A stretch of DNA of 64,000 nt, taken from Pelargonium cotyledonis (taxonomy: Eukaryota > Streptophyta > Magnoliopsida > Geraniales > Geraniaceae). The translations under genes were made by a program, and so were the position numbers. Below, one piece after another: positions 51,136 through 61,078 of the stretch. Under the pieces are notes generated by a model. That model was not told the DNA's origin and made no database searches. It worked only from the letters and a program-made list of their open reading frames with translations. Position 1 is the first letter of the stretch; each line of letters starts with the position of its first letter. Where the stretch lies: contig JAYMTA010000005.1 of assembly GCA_036897625.1 (NCBI GenBank), positions 1 to 64,000 of the forward strand. Direction: 5' to 3'.

Positions 51136-51540
51136 CTATCTACAGCCAAGATCTCGGTTTTCTCCTTTCAATTTGATATCTGAAACGCTCCGTTTGTTGA
51201 ACTTGAGTGACACACCTAATTAGTGGTAGGTAACCCAAGCTCGGATAACTACTTGGGAAAAGAGGCCCAAATCTCAAATCCTCAAAAGAGAGCAGCGACC
51301 TAGCAGGGCATCTGAGATATGGTGCGCGTAAAGCAGGAATTGAGCAAAGTAAGCAATGTCTGGGAAAGAGGCAAGATTGATCTTGGATGTCAGCCATGGA
51401 ATTCTCGTGACTTCTGTTTCTTTCGTATGTGATCTAGAGCAAGAAAATCAAGACTAATGAGGTCTGTTTGTTCTTCTAAAGGGCTGAAATTCCCCTGCCA
51501 GAGAAGGTGAAAGCCCTGTAGCAAAGTTCATATGACAAGC

Positions 51541-51745
51541 CAACCCTCCTCTCTTCGTTCAGCCAGGCCCTCCCTCTTCACTTTGTTCAGAGCCAACCAA
51601 GATAAACCTTGCCTCCTCCTCCTCAGTTCCTTCAGAGCCCAAGCCCTTCCTCCTCATTTCATTCGGACAAGATAAACCCTCCCTCCTCATTTCATTCGGT
51701 CAAGATAACTTGCCTCTTCTCTTCGTTCAGACAAGATAAACTCGC
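51541..51745 (+). repeat. Cluster of CTTCGTTCAGAG / AAGATAAACCTTGCC repeats
   Basis: About six degenerate copies of a unit of roughly 35-45 nt, alternating CCTCTTCACTTYGTTCAGAG and ACAAGATAAACCTTGCC, sit within 200 nt directly upstream of nad2. Single copies are scattered through 0.3-4 kb and 49-62.5 kb in both orientations, including between atp8 and atp4 (62456). This is a short dispersed repeat family of unknown origin. Confidence 0.75.
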
Positions 51746-51910
51746 CTTGAGTCTGAGTTCTTGTTCCTTTCTTGGTTCGTGCTCTTTTTCATTTGAGTTT
51801 AGGAATGTACACAAAGAGTCGAAAAGCTAAGATAGCAGAGCCCATGTCGTAAGTGACTTAGTGCAAGAGGTATAAAAAGGACACCACTCGAATAGTAGCA
51901 AAAAGTTCAA

Positions 51911-52455
51911 ATGTTTAATCTTTTCTTAGCGGTTTTTCCAGAAATCTTTCTAATTAATGCAACCTTCATCTTACTGATTCATGGAGTTATCTTTAGTACT
52001 TCAAAGAAAGATAATTATCCGCCCTTAGTGAGTAATGTAGCCTGGTTGGGCTTACTGAGTGTTCTAATCAGTTTGCTTCTGCTGTCGTCTGGTGCACCCC
52101 TTCTAACTATGGGTCATTTCTTCTGGAATTCTTTTTTTCGTAGGGACAATTTTACCTATTTCTGTCAAATCCTTCTTTTGTTGAGTGCGGCCGGTACGAT
52201 TTCTATTTGTTTTGCTTTCTTCGAAGAAGAGAGATTTGATGCTTTTGAATTCATTGTCTTAATTCTTTTGTCGACTTGCAGTATGCTCTTTATGATTTCA
52301 GCTTATGATTTCATTTCTATGTATTTGGCTATTGAGCTTCAAAGTTTATGCTTTTATGTGATGGCAGCCTCAAAACGAAAGTCTGAGTTTTCCACAGAAG
52401 CTGGCTTGAAATATTTGATCCTAGGTGCATTCTCTTCCGGAATCTTATTGTTTGG
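51911..52455 (+). CDS. nad2: NADH dehydrogenase subunit 2, 5' exons (fused)
   Basis: Encodes the N-terminal about 181 residues of Nad2, a proton-pumping membrane subunit of respiratory complex I in the mitochondrial inner membrane. The start MFNLFLAVFPEIFLINAT and the later FYVMAASKRKSEFSTEAGLK and LGAFSSGILLFG are near-identical to land-plant Nad2. Hydrophobic helices fill most of the segment. The exon ends after TTTGG at 52455, the conserved nad2i542-type site, where GTACGAC intron sequence follows; the in-frame reading past this point (WQTAHK...) is intron. The intron that usually interrupts land-plant nad2 near codon 52 is absent, so exons one and two are fused. The rest of the gene (about 300 residues) is not in this window. 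Few codons look as if they need C-to-U editing. Confidence 0.95.
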
Positions 52456-53040
52456 GTACGACTGGCAAACTGCACATAAAAGCTTAGAATCTCGGTCTAA
52501 TACCACGCCCTAAAAAAGAGTTGGTGATTGGAAGATTAAGCTAGACTAATTCCGAAGGTGTAACCTAGACAACGCGAAAAGGCCCGAGAACTCAAAGCTA
52601 GAGGAACGACCCGTCGGTTCACCAAACTCCGACCCAGCGCCTAATGGGTTTTCCAAGTCTGAAGGGATACGGTACCTAATCTCGACTCCTACCGGAATCT
52701 TGTTATTGCAGCCCAGCCAGGTGTCTCCAATGACTGGGATACCACATTTGGTTAAAGAGGCCCCTTTTAAGACATTTATATGTTCACAGGGGCTAGAAGG
52801 ACACTTGGGTTTTTAAAGTTTACCTATTCGCTGGTAAAACAGAAGGACCTGATCAGAGTAATGTTGAATTTCTTTTCCCTTGGCTTAACATGGGCCGCCC
52901 ACTTTCCCACACACGGGATTATCCGCTGCTTACCTGTCTGATCCCATCATTAGTCTGCTTGTAAAGAAAACTGAAAACTAAAGGACCGACTAAGTTCGGG
53001 TCCGTTACGAAAAAGAGAAAGACACCCGTATTAATAGATA
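52456..53040 (+). other. nad2: 5' part of group II intron in nad2 (nad2i542), probably trans-split
   Basis: The intron starts GTACGACTGG, a variant of the group II GUGYG start, and continues with TGCACATAAAAGCTTAGAAT and TCGGTCTAATACCAC, typical of plant nad group II domain I. A hairpin GGACC...GGTCC at 52983-53003 may belong to domain II or III. After about 53040 the sequence becomes ordinary repeat spacer, and no domain V or VI (GAGCCG...CGGTTC) or next exon appears in the remaining 11 kb. In seed plants this intron is spliced in trans from two transcripts; the same is inferred here. The boundary at about 53040 is approximate. Confidence 0.8.
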
Positions 53041-54577
53041 CACATTTTTCAAACAAGATAAACCTTGCCTGAAAGCAAGAATTAGTATTTAGGTAACTGA
53101 TTGGCTAGTTTGTTACTATTCTCTGGAGGATCAGATCCATGAGTTGGTTTAGAAATGTCAGTTAGATTGCTTTGTTCTTCCTGTTTCTGGCTCTTTTTCC
53201 TTAATTCGCTTGTTATCTGGTTTCTCTTTGTCTTCGTAAGTAGCTTAGTGGAATCCGTTAGTCCAAAGCAAGACTCGCCTTCTGACACTCAGTATGTACA
53301 AGCAAGACTAGCCTTCGGTTCCTTTTCTTAAGTTTCTAAGTACATAATTGCATAAGTAGTACATAATTGCATCAGTCGCCTAATCAGTTCCTCCTAAGTT
53401 CCTTCATAGCTCTCACTTTCTTTAGGGATACTCTTCTCTTCCCTTTTCTCTAAACAATCAGTCTCATCTAGTGTTTCTTAGGTTTCATTGTAGGGGCACC
53501 TACCGCTTTATCTAGCGCTTTTCAGTCAGAGTTGCTAAAGAATGAAAGAGTTAGTAATTGACATTACCTTAATTCCTTAAATCTTATCTTTCTTGTTTTT
53601 GTTCTTGTTATTCTTAGAGATTGCATTCCCAAAACACTTCGTTTATTGCCTATACTTATTTTATGAATTGAGCAAGAAATAACTGGTTTATGCTTTACTT
53701 AAGGGATTGTTCTTCTTACTCTCATACTAGCTAGGAAAAGAATCTTAATGTGTTTCTTGAACCCTACTAAGGATACCACTAGTTTTTATACTCATTTGGG
53801 TCCCTCAAAGCTAAAGAGTACCCTTATACTGACTGACTCAGTTGAGTTCTCAGATTCAAGATTATAGGAAAGAAAAGCCCACTCGCCCGCTGACCCGGTC
53901 ATAGCCGATTTTCCAACAGGTGTCGAGAGACCCAAACACAAGCGTTTGCCTAAGCAAGCAAAACAAATAAGCAACTCAGACAAAGCAGCAAAAGGGATTC
54001 TCAGTCTTCAGAGAACTTAAAATGTATACTAACAGTCTTCTTCTTTGCTTTAATCAGACCTTTGCCCTAGTTCACACTTCTACTCGTCTTCATGATTCAT
54101 AACAGGTATACGAAGTAGAGAAACAAGGGGCTTCCTATTGAAGTCAGACTCGCTTTGATATACTCCTTCAACATAGAGATAGAGCATATTTCATTTCTAT
54201 CTTTCCTGGTCTCAAATGAAACTTGTTCTATTAAATAATAAGTGTAAAATCACTGTTTCTACTAAACCCCTTCATTGCACCTGACCTAGAATCTTGGTGA
54301 AGCTCTTTACGCCTATTATCAAGGGAAGCTGTTTCATATGTACAAAAGAGATTGACCCGCATGTGATAAACAACTTCTTGTCTTTGACTAGCAACACTGA
54401 CTGCATTCTCAAATGACTGCTTTGGGTCTTTCTTCTTATAACCCTGTGCTACTCTTCCAAGATAAATCTTCCCTTGTTGTTAGTTTCTAATTAGCTGCCA
54501 AGGTCAGACTAATTCCTAACTTAGACTCCTAATCTGTAAGTCAAGTAATTATAGAAAGGCAAATGCAGTTTGAGTTA
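53041..54577. other. Repeat-bearing spacer
   Basis: No gene is seen. ACAAGATAAACCTTGCC copies lie at about 53050 and 54460. Short frames on either strand have no recognisable similarity. Confidence 0.55.
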
Positions 54578-54889
54578 GGCCAGTATATATTCGAAAGTAA
54601 TAAGACCCCTCTTTCCTAGGAGAGTTTGTTTCATTTTTCATAAAAGTGAGTCCAGCATAGCAGTCAAAGTAATAAACGCCTTTTTCCCTAGTAAGACCCA
54701 TCCAATTCGGAAGATTTTGAGTCCAGTATAGCGACAAAAGTCCTCAACACCATTTTAGGAAGGGAAGACATTTCAAAAAAAGTCAAAAGGAGTCTCATAT
54801 AGCAGTCAAAGTCTTAGTTTTGGTCTCTTTTTGAGTTGGTCTCTATAGGGAAAACTTGTTTGAGGACGAAAATCACGGGAAATTAGAAA
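54578..54889 (+). repeat. 71-nt tandem repeat array, copy B
   Basis: Four units begin at 54578, 54649, 54720 and 54791, giving an exact spacing of 71 nt three times. Units start (A/G)GYCCAGYATA or AGTCTCATATAGC and have T-rich middles. The last unit runs into the cap TGAGGACG then AATCACGGGAAATTA (54861-54885). The unit at 54720 shares its first 25 or so bases with the first unit of copy A, with two differences or fewer. Function unknown. Confidence 0.85.
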
Positions 54890-55200
54890 AGAACAAGTTT
54901 CTAATTCAATTCTGGAAGGGAAATGAGTCTTATTGAATTTCCATATAGATGTCACCTACTTTCTAATTCGGGACTGAGTTCAGTTTTGAATTGTAGTTAG
55001 TAATTCAAGGGAAATGCTTGCGTTTGTGAGCTTTTCTTTGCCTCTATATAGTGCTAGCTACAAGTAAGAGGAGAGGAATACACCTTAAACAAGTAATACA
55101 ACTCATTAATAAGGTGCTTCAAAGCATAACAGGTAATCTCTTCACGCTTCCCTTCCTAAGAGAGTAACTACAATAAGACAGAAGCTATGACAGGAAAGAC
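54890..55200. other. Spacer
   Basis: No gene or strong repeat is seen; T-rich remnants following the array cap resemble the sequence after copy A. Confidence 0.4.
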
Positions 55201-55444
55201 AGAACACAGAGTACAGGTATAGCTATCAAGCATAAGAGTGAGGCTATTACAGGTATCAAGACAGGTAATAACTACTAATAAGACTCCTATCAAGAAGACA
55301 CATAATACAGGGAATACAAGTATATATAAGGTGGGAGTATATAAGAATAAGGTTAAGATAGGAGTCTTTATAGGTAGGCAAGTTTACTTGTTATTTACTT
55401 ATTCTAGCTTGGTTAGGATTTCTTACTTGTACTATATTGATTGA
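55201..55444 (+). repeat. Lys/Thr/Gly-rich segment, two open pieces
   Basis: RTQSTGIAIKHKSEAITGIK, then KTGNNY and stop, is read from 55201; in the next register NKTPIKKTHNTGNTSIYKVG continues to a stop at 55442. S-T-G-I-A, I-T-G-I-K-T and K-T-P-I-K-K are shared with members on both strands at 1.2-2.6, 10, 12 and 22 kb. No known family. Confidence 0.5.
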
Positions 55445-55481
55445 TTGTTTAGGAGCTCCTCTTAGTAGTTCTTCTTGTTTG

Positions 55482-55784
55482 GGCTTACTCGCTTATATTT
55501 TCAAAGTCATTTCATTCCTTACCTTTCTCTGGTTTCTTTTTTCATAAAAGTGAGTCTGGCTATACATGTAAAATGAATAGGACCCTTTTTCCTTAAGGAA
55601 GTCACTCAGAAATTCACAAATTGGAGTCTGACATAGCTGTAAAATGAATAAAAGACTTTTTAGGAAGGGAAGACATTTCAAAAAAAGAGAAAAGTAGTCC
55701 GCTATAGCGGGAAAAGTCCTAGTTTTTACACATTTTTGATCCTTAGGAGAAATGTGATTTAGGACAAAAATCCCGGGAAATTAC
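55482..55784 (+). repeat. 71-nt tandem repeat array, copy C
   Basis: Clear units start at 55553 (72 nt), 55625 (71 nt) and 55696, with a degenerate earlier unit from about 55482 that ends in the same TTTCATAAAAGTG as a unit of copy B. The cap AGGACAA then AATCCCGGGAAATTA ends at about 55783. GGAAGGGAAGACATTTC is shared with copy B at the same position in the unit. Confidence 0.85.
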
Positions 55785-55849
55785 AAACTTGTCAATTTCG
55801 AAATTCTTTCTCGAAGGGAATTTAGGTTTTATTCATTTTACAGTTATAG

Positions 55850-55950
55850 CACTCCTTTTCAGTTCCTTCAAAGCTATAACAATCCTCCTCATTTTATTCG
55901 GTCAAGATAACTTGCCTCTTCACTTTGTTCAGAGCTATAACTAACCTACT
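55850..55950 (+). repeat. CTTCAGTTCCTTCAAAGC / GTCAAGATAACTTGCC repeats
   Basis: Three adjoining copies of the short dispersed family: CTTTTCAGTTCCTTCAAAGC, CCTCATTTTATTCGGTCAAG and CTTCACTTTGTTCAGAGC. They directly follow copy C of the 71-nt array, and the linker ATTCATTTTACAGTTATA also follows copy A. Confidence 0.65.
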
Positions 55951-57120
55951 TTCTAATTCAATAGAGTAAGGAGTGAAACCCTTCTTAATTCCTTGGTTTA
56001 ACGGACAACGGATAGGTAAGGCAACAAAGAGATAGGCATTGACTGGATAAATCCAGCCTTGTTGAGACATCCCCCAATTAAGACTTTGGGGAATGAGGGA
56101 TCCCTGAGTCTGAGTACAGTAGTTTTGTTATAACAATCCTCTTCAGTTCCTTCAAACAAGATAAACCTTGCCTTACTCTATCTTCCTTACCTACTTTCAC
56201 TGAAAATACAGGAACCAAGGGAATTGACTGACTACCCTCTTTATTCCTAACCGAAACTGTATACCTCTTAGATTTAGAGGCCTTTTCCTTACGAGAACTT
56301 CCCGAGCAATTACCTTTGAAAAGTCCTTCTCTTTAAAACCCTATAAGCTATCCACTTGACTTTCAATTTCCTGATTCATTTGACAGCACCAAGGAGATAG
56401 CGAAATAAATGAACAAAGTAACAATACAACTAGATAACTAAGAAAGGTTAAGGTCAATCTCATAAGGAAAGCAGTACTCAAACAAGAAGGGAAATACATA
56501 AGAATGGGTATCTTACTATAGGAGGAACTACCCCTAAATTAGCAGGATTAGCTACACTTAAGTACTAAGGCAAACGTAATTTGTTAATACTTTACTCTAT
56601 ATCTTATTTGGTAGTCCTTTAAAGAAAGGAATGAAAAGCTAAGGCAAGAAAGTACTCACATGGATTTCTTCATTGAGGGATGCTTGCTTGGAGCTTATTC
56701 CTTAATTCATACTTATCTTGAAACGGGAGCTCAAATGGGTTTAGGTACTTTGACCTTACGGGTACTCCCAAAGATATAGAAGATATAGGACAGAATTTCT
56801 ATATGCCTTTTCAGGGCCTTACTAGCTAAAGCTTGCCTTGATTATTAGGAATAGGAACAAAGAAACAATAAAAAAGGAATAGGACTTACGGTAAGATATC
56901 CCAGGTATTGTTAAATAGGTTAATTCCCAGATTAAGAATAAGTCAATCCCTAATTAAACAACAAGAACAAAGAACAAGACAGAACTACAAGATAAATCTT
57001 GCCTTCAATCCCTAAAGGGTTAGGGAGAGTTAGCTTCACTCATTTCTATAATTCCAGGACTAAAAGGAAAGATTTCTCAGGAATATCAGTTAGGTAAGAA
57101 AGTACTCATTTTGATTCAAA
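55951..57120. other. Spacer
   Basis: No gene recognised. Contains single copies of ACAAGATAAACCTTGCC at about 56157 and ACAAGATAAATCTTGCC at about 56988. Confidence 0.5.
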
Positions 57121-57128
57121 GTGAGGGA

Positions 57129-57254
57129 TGCAGAAGACTAAGAAAAGAAGTCTAGCTATGAAGAGTATGAAACAAGGTATGAGGTAAAGCTACAAAAGCA
57201 AGTAAGAGTCAGGCTTTCAAGACTAAGAAAACCGGGGCTAATCAGGAAGAGTAA
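57129..57254 (+). repeat. Lys/Ala/Ser-rich segment, two open pieces
   Basis: QKTKKRSLAMKSMKQGMR then stop, followed by GKATKASKSQAFKTKKTGAN, both on the plus strand. K-S-Q-A, K-T-K-K and L-A-M-K-S occur in other members. No known family. Confidence 0.55.
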
Positions 57255-57299
57255 ATAGTGGGTGCTATTTAGTATGTATGTACTATCCAACCTAAAGCC

Positions 57300-58500
57300 C
57301 AAGATCAATCTTGCCTTCATTCTCATACCCAAAGCAGTGTGGCTACTAGATAGATAAACAGATAAGCTCTTCCCTTAACCAAGCCATCCCTACTCATCTT
57401 TCCCCTTGCCCTTGACCGATTCCCCCTCCTGCAAGAACAAGAACACAGAGTAGCAGCACAAGTCATTGACATTACTTGCCTTTTCCCAGTTACTATAAGA
57501 ACAAGAATAGGACAAAGAACACTCATAAGAAACACTCACTCTGGCAAACGACTGCGAGTAGCTCTCTATTGAAGCTCTCTCGGCTTAGTGTATGCCTGAA
57601 CTCTCTGGGGCTTCTCCTCTGACGAGGCTGATGACTGACCAGCTCAGCGAAACAAGTTCCCCTTGACTGACTCTAACGCTTCTTACTGAATCTCCTAAGT
57701 CAGCTTAGCACTACACCCTTTGTACTAAGAACTGAAACTTATTAACTAGGAAAGGCAAGATTGATCTTGGACAATTGAGTGTCTGTTTTCTTTCTTACTC
57801 TCATTCTACAGATAAGAGATTATTTAACAACTGAAAGCTGAACTCCCTTTAGTTATATCCTTTCAATTCTAGCTAAGCTAACTCTTACTTTCTTTCTTAC
57901 CCTTACTCTAAACTAAGACTTTCGGGAGTCTACCTCTATAACTTAGGAGTACCCCTCTTTGTAACCTAACTTTACCAACTGCTTTACCCACAAGAAAGAA
58001 GCCGATGCCCTCAATCAGAACTTTCCTTCTTTCTCACTCACACTTCTATTAGAAATTCTTGTTGGCATTCGGACAGAGACAGATAAGAAACAACAATGAA
58101 GAAAGAGACCCTAGCCGGCTGGAACCTCGCTTGGAAAACTGGGATTAGACCCCGGAAAGACTAAAGCTTGCCTAATGTAACGTGAACAATCTCTTGCTGA
58201 CTCACTTGCACTCAGTCACTGACGGAAGGAAGAGAAGTGAACAAAGAAGATTAGAACAGAGAAATAAGAAATGAAAGATTCTTAAGAACAAGAACAAGGG
58301 AACCAAAAGCGCTAGATAAAGCGGTTTCTGCCCCTACAATGAAACCTAAAAAAGCAAGGAAAGACTAGATGAAAGTTATAGCTCTGAAGGAAGAGTACAG
58401 GTTAGTTACAGCTCGAACGATGAAGGAAAACAGATTCCCAAGCAACTCAGACTCAAGGAAAGAAGAACACTCAAGACAAGAAACGGCTAGATAAAACAGG
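57300..58500. other. Spacer, slightly more GC-rich
   Basis: GATCAATCTTGCCTT (57303) and its inverse (57745) belong to the short dispersed family. The rest, including 57540-57660 and 58090-58170, is richer in GC than its surroundings but matches no gene or intron that I recognise. Confidence 0.45.
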
Positions 58501-58509
58501 TAGTACAAA

Positions 58510-58650
58510 GAGCAAGACAGCTAAGAGGAGAGAAGAGAGTGAGGAGGCAAGCTTGGTTGGCTCTGAAGGAACTGAAGAGGAATGGAAGTAAGAGCTCGAA
58601 CGAAGTGAAGAGGAAGGGTTTATCTTGAACGAAGAGAGGAGGGTTTAGAT
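58510..58650 (-). repeat. Inverted cluster of CTTCGTTCAGAG-family repeats
   Basis: GAACGAAGTGAAGAGG, GAAGGAACTGAAGAGG and GGGTTTATCTTGAACGAAGA are the reverse complement of the family clustered at 51541-51745. About four degenerate copies. Confidence 0.65.
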
Positions 58651-59201
58651 TGAGTTTGGCTCACTCATTGTGTTGAGTAAAGTAGTCGATTGGCAAGTTC
58701 GCTACATGAGAGCTTGGTCGGTTTAGAACCTCTAATCCCTAAACAAGTAAAAGACATAAGCAGATGACTATTAAGAAAACGACTGATTGCACTGAGTGAC
58801 TTACGGAGAATAGAGCTAGATTCTAGAATACCATCATAAAAGAACCCAATAAACACTAGTTGAGACTGATTCTTCCTACTGTTGTGAAGTTGATAGAATG
58901 GACACTCCCAGTCAAGCATACATTCGTTTCATAAGGGGACAAGGGCTGATTCTGATTCTTACTGCTGGTTGAGTGGAAAACATCTAACTCGAAGGAACTG
59001 AAAAGGAGGACTTGTCTTGCTTGTCCATAATTAGTGTCAGTCGAACCCTTGGTTTTGAGTGGCTGATCGTCATATGACCAGCTAAGCATCGTTGGCTTGG
59101 TCAGCCGTTACCTAACCAACTACCTAATACTACGCGGGCTCTATTGGAATTTCCCACGCCTTACTCACTCCACTTTCATTGAACCAACACCCGTTCTCAC
59201 T

Positions 59202-59351
59202 TTACCGACTGCTTTAACCACAAGAAACGAGAATCAAATAAGAAAGAGAAAAACCAGGAAAAGTCAGAAGCTGGCTAAGACATTGGCCAGGAAAAGAAAA
59301 ACAGTAAACGAAGTGTCTCAACTCGGTAAGAAAAAGGAAAGGAAGCACTGA
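59202..59351 (+). repeat. Lys/Arg-rich open segment
   Basis: The last part of an open plus-strand frame reads KRKTRKSQKLAKTLARKRK and ends QLGKKKERKH then stop at 59349. K-T-R-K-S-Q and A-R-K-R fit the basic family. The upstream part of the frame (59097-59200) looks unrelated and lacks an ATG start. Confidence 0.4.
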
Positions 59352-59458
59352 ACAAAGATCGGCTAATTCCTTGCATAGTGGACTTCGGGCGAGTTCTTCT
59401 TATGAATGAAGTTCATTCTAATACCAGCTATAAGAAGTGGCTAGTTTCTTACAAAACA

Positions 59459-59530
59459 GGAGGGTATCCGGGACTTGAACCCGTGACATGAGATTCCAAC
59501 AACCAGTGCTCTAACCAAAAGAAAGACTAA
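59459..59530 (-). tRNA. tRNA-like element with Gln-type loop
   Basis: The minus strand reads TTGGTTAGAGCACTGG, loop TGTTGGA (anticodon UUG), then CACGGGTTCAAGTCCCGG with a good T-arm. A close sister is at 63479-63542. The 5' acceptor strand (AGTCTTTC...) does not pair with the 3' strand. It lies downstream of atp9 on the same strand. Confidence 0.5.
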
Positions 59531-59939
59531 ACAAACTGTTAATACTTACTGTAACTAGAACTTAAGAAAGCTCTCTTGTCATTAGAGTTGGCAAAGCTCT
59601 ATTGAGTCGAAAAGCTTTGACTATTACTAATACTGAATACAAAGAGAAAACAAGAACACAGAAACAAGACCAAACATAAAGAAACTGTCATAATTAACTC
59701 CATAAATACCAACTTGAAAAGACTCCATAAAGAAACTGTCAACTGAGTTCAGAGCAAACCTACACTTGAGAGCTTCTGACTTCCCTTCACTGAGTTCAGA
59801 GCTAACCTACACATTCCCAACTCTTGGGCTTGCATACTAGCAATCTGTTGGTCTGTCAACTTGGATTACTTCTTTTCACAGTCGAGAGCATAAGTCAACT
59901 TCTATCTTTCTTACTCTCATTCTTACTCATCAACCAAGC

Positions 59940-60008
59940 AAGCTAAACCGATTTGAACCCACGGCTGCTCAGTTAAGATTCCAATGCTCTACCAATCAGA
60001 AACAAGAC
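59940..60008 (-). tRNA. tRNA-like element with loop ATCTTAA (Lys CUU type)
   Basis: The minus strand reads GATTGGTAGAGCATTGG, loop ATCTTAA giving anticodon CUU with U33 and A37-A38, then CAGCCGTGGGTTCAAATC. The layout resembles trnK (GGTAGAGCATTGGGCTTTTAA). Anticodon-stem pairing is poor and the acceptor is not evident. The upstream AT-rich element is at 60061-60101. Confidence 0.45.
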
Positions 60009-60060
60009 AAAGACTTAAAAGAACCTAACTGCTCGCTTCACTACCATATCCTTCATTGCA

Positions 60061-60101
60061 AAGGATGGGCGAAATCTATTTCTATCTAGGTCATTAAAAT
60101 G
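60061..60101 (-). promoter_or_regulatory. AT-rich element upstream of tRNA-like sequence
   Basis: The minus strand reads CATTTTAATGACCTAGATAG and, after a few bases, GATTTCGCCCATCC. Both parts match the 63831-63869 element. It ends 53 nt before the tRNA-like element at 59940-60008, the same distance as at 63.8 kb. Confidence 0.5.
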
Positions 60102-60371
60102 AGTACTTAAAGCATCCCTCACCACGAGAATCCAAATGAGTACTTTTTCTCTTTCTAATCTGGACCAGGTATTATACTTATACTAAAGTTCTTTCCTGAA
60201 ATGCAGTCTAAATCAGTACTAAATCTGGGATAGAATCTAGAAATTATGTACTTATCTTTCCTTTTCCGGGTTAGAAAAATAATGAAATTTAAAAAGAGGG
60301 TATTCTGAATCAGAGTATGAAGCTGCCAGACTTAGAAGATAGAGATACAGAAAACTTACTCTAATTGAAAG

Positions 60372-60445
60372 GGGAGCCTAGCTGGCTTGAACCCGCAGCT
60401 GTTTGGTTAACTGCTGACTATTCTACCAATCCAAATTGACATCCC
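60372..60445 (-). tRNA. tRNA-like element (GGGATGTCAATTTGG type)
   Basis: The minus strand begins GGGATGTCAATTTGGATTGG and ends GCTGCGGGTTCAAGCC...CTCCC, so the outer acceptor pairs (GGGA with TCCC) survive. The anticodon arm GCAGT-TAACCAA-ACAGC forms four pairs around a loop with anticodon ACC. Sister of 51064-51135, including the AGCTTTTTT just upstream. Confidence 0.5.
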
Positions 60446-60483
60446 AAAAAAGCTCTTCCTTATGTTTATTAGTTGTTTTTATA

Positions 60484-60555
60484 ACTTTAATGTAAAGCGG
60501 TTCGAACCCTTCTGATCAAACTAACCAGTGCTTTACCATGTAGAGCTATACTCCA
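60484..60555 (-). tRNA. trnQ-like element with altered anticodon loop
   Basis: The minus strand begins TGGAGTATAGC and has GGTAAAGCA, then anticodon arm CTGGT-TAGTTTG-ATCAG with all five pairs (one wobble), then AAGGGTTCGAACCGCTT. The loop carries A at position 33 and GUU in the anticodon position. The backbone and anticodon stem are the same as 63707-63778, but the loop is different. The acceptor 3' strand has decayed. Confidence 0.6.
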
Positions 60556-60599
60556 CAAAATCTTAATAATCACATACTAGACTACATTGGAGAATATAC

Positions 60600-60640
60600 A
60601 CTAGAAAATCTTATTCTTGTATCTAAGTGATTAAAATGAA
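60600..60640 (-). promoter_or_regulatory. AT-rich element upstream of trnQ-like sequence
   Basis: The minus strand reads CATTTTAATCACTTAGATAC and then AAGATTTTCTAG, matching the core of the shared element and losing the GCTCATCC box. It ends about 45 nt before 60484-60555. Confidence 0.45.
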
Positions 60641-60825
60641 AGCTTTTGACTATGAGTAATCCTTAATTCCATTCCGATTGGGGGCCGCTGAAAACCCATT
60701 TGTATCGGACAGCCTTATCGGAGTATCTAACCAAAAACCTACCTAATTTCTTAATTACATTATTACGAGTATCTACCTAAGAGTTCTTTCTCTATACCTA
60801 TTTTGTTTGTGTTACTCTTATTCAT

Positions 60826-60900
60826 AGCTTGCATACCTTGCCTGACTTCGTTCAGATCCAAGCTTGCACCATTCCTCTTCACTTCGTTCGAGCTCTTACT
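60826..60900 (+). repeat. CTTCACTTCGTTCGAGC repeats
   Basis: CCTTGCCTGACTTCGTTCAG and CCTCTTCACTTCGTTCGAGC are two copies of the short dispersed family, just beyond the 3' flank of atp9. Confidence 0.65.
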
Positions 60901-61019
60901 TCCTTACTTGCTTATTCTGTAGCTACTATACAAATAAGGCGAGTTTTAGAATGGCTAGCTCCAAAAGAACTTGCTGGAATTCTAAATTACCTTTTCCTCC
61001 GACCTCAAGCTGTCGATAA

Positions 61020-61039
61020 TTCCCTTGATTTCAAGGAAA
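61020..61039 (-). terminator. Stem-loop in the 3' flank of atp9
   Basis: On the minus strand TTTCCTTGA and TCAAGGGAA can pair over about nine positions (one G-U) with a tight loop, 40-60 nt after the atp9 stop. Plant mitochondrial mRNAs commonly end at or just after such stem-loops, which protect the 3' end. The position and strand fit atp9; the role is inferred. Confidence 0.5.
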
Positions 61040-61078
61040 TAAGGACTATCCATAGTTAAAAAAGAACATAACAAATCA

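Noticed and set aside
52456-52513. Reading nad2 through to the stop at 52513 as a 200-residue protein
   Set aside because: The residues after LLFG are intron sequence beginning GTACGAC; plant Nad2 continues with a different exon.
60829-61059. 76-codon plus-strand frame next to atp9
   Set aside because: It is antisense to the atp9 3' flank, starts within two dispersed repeats and has no recognisable motif.
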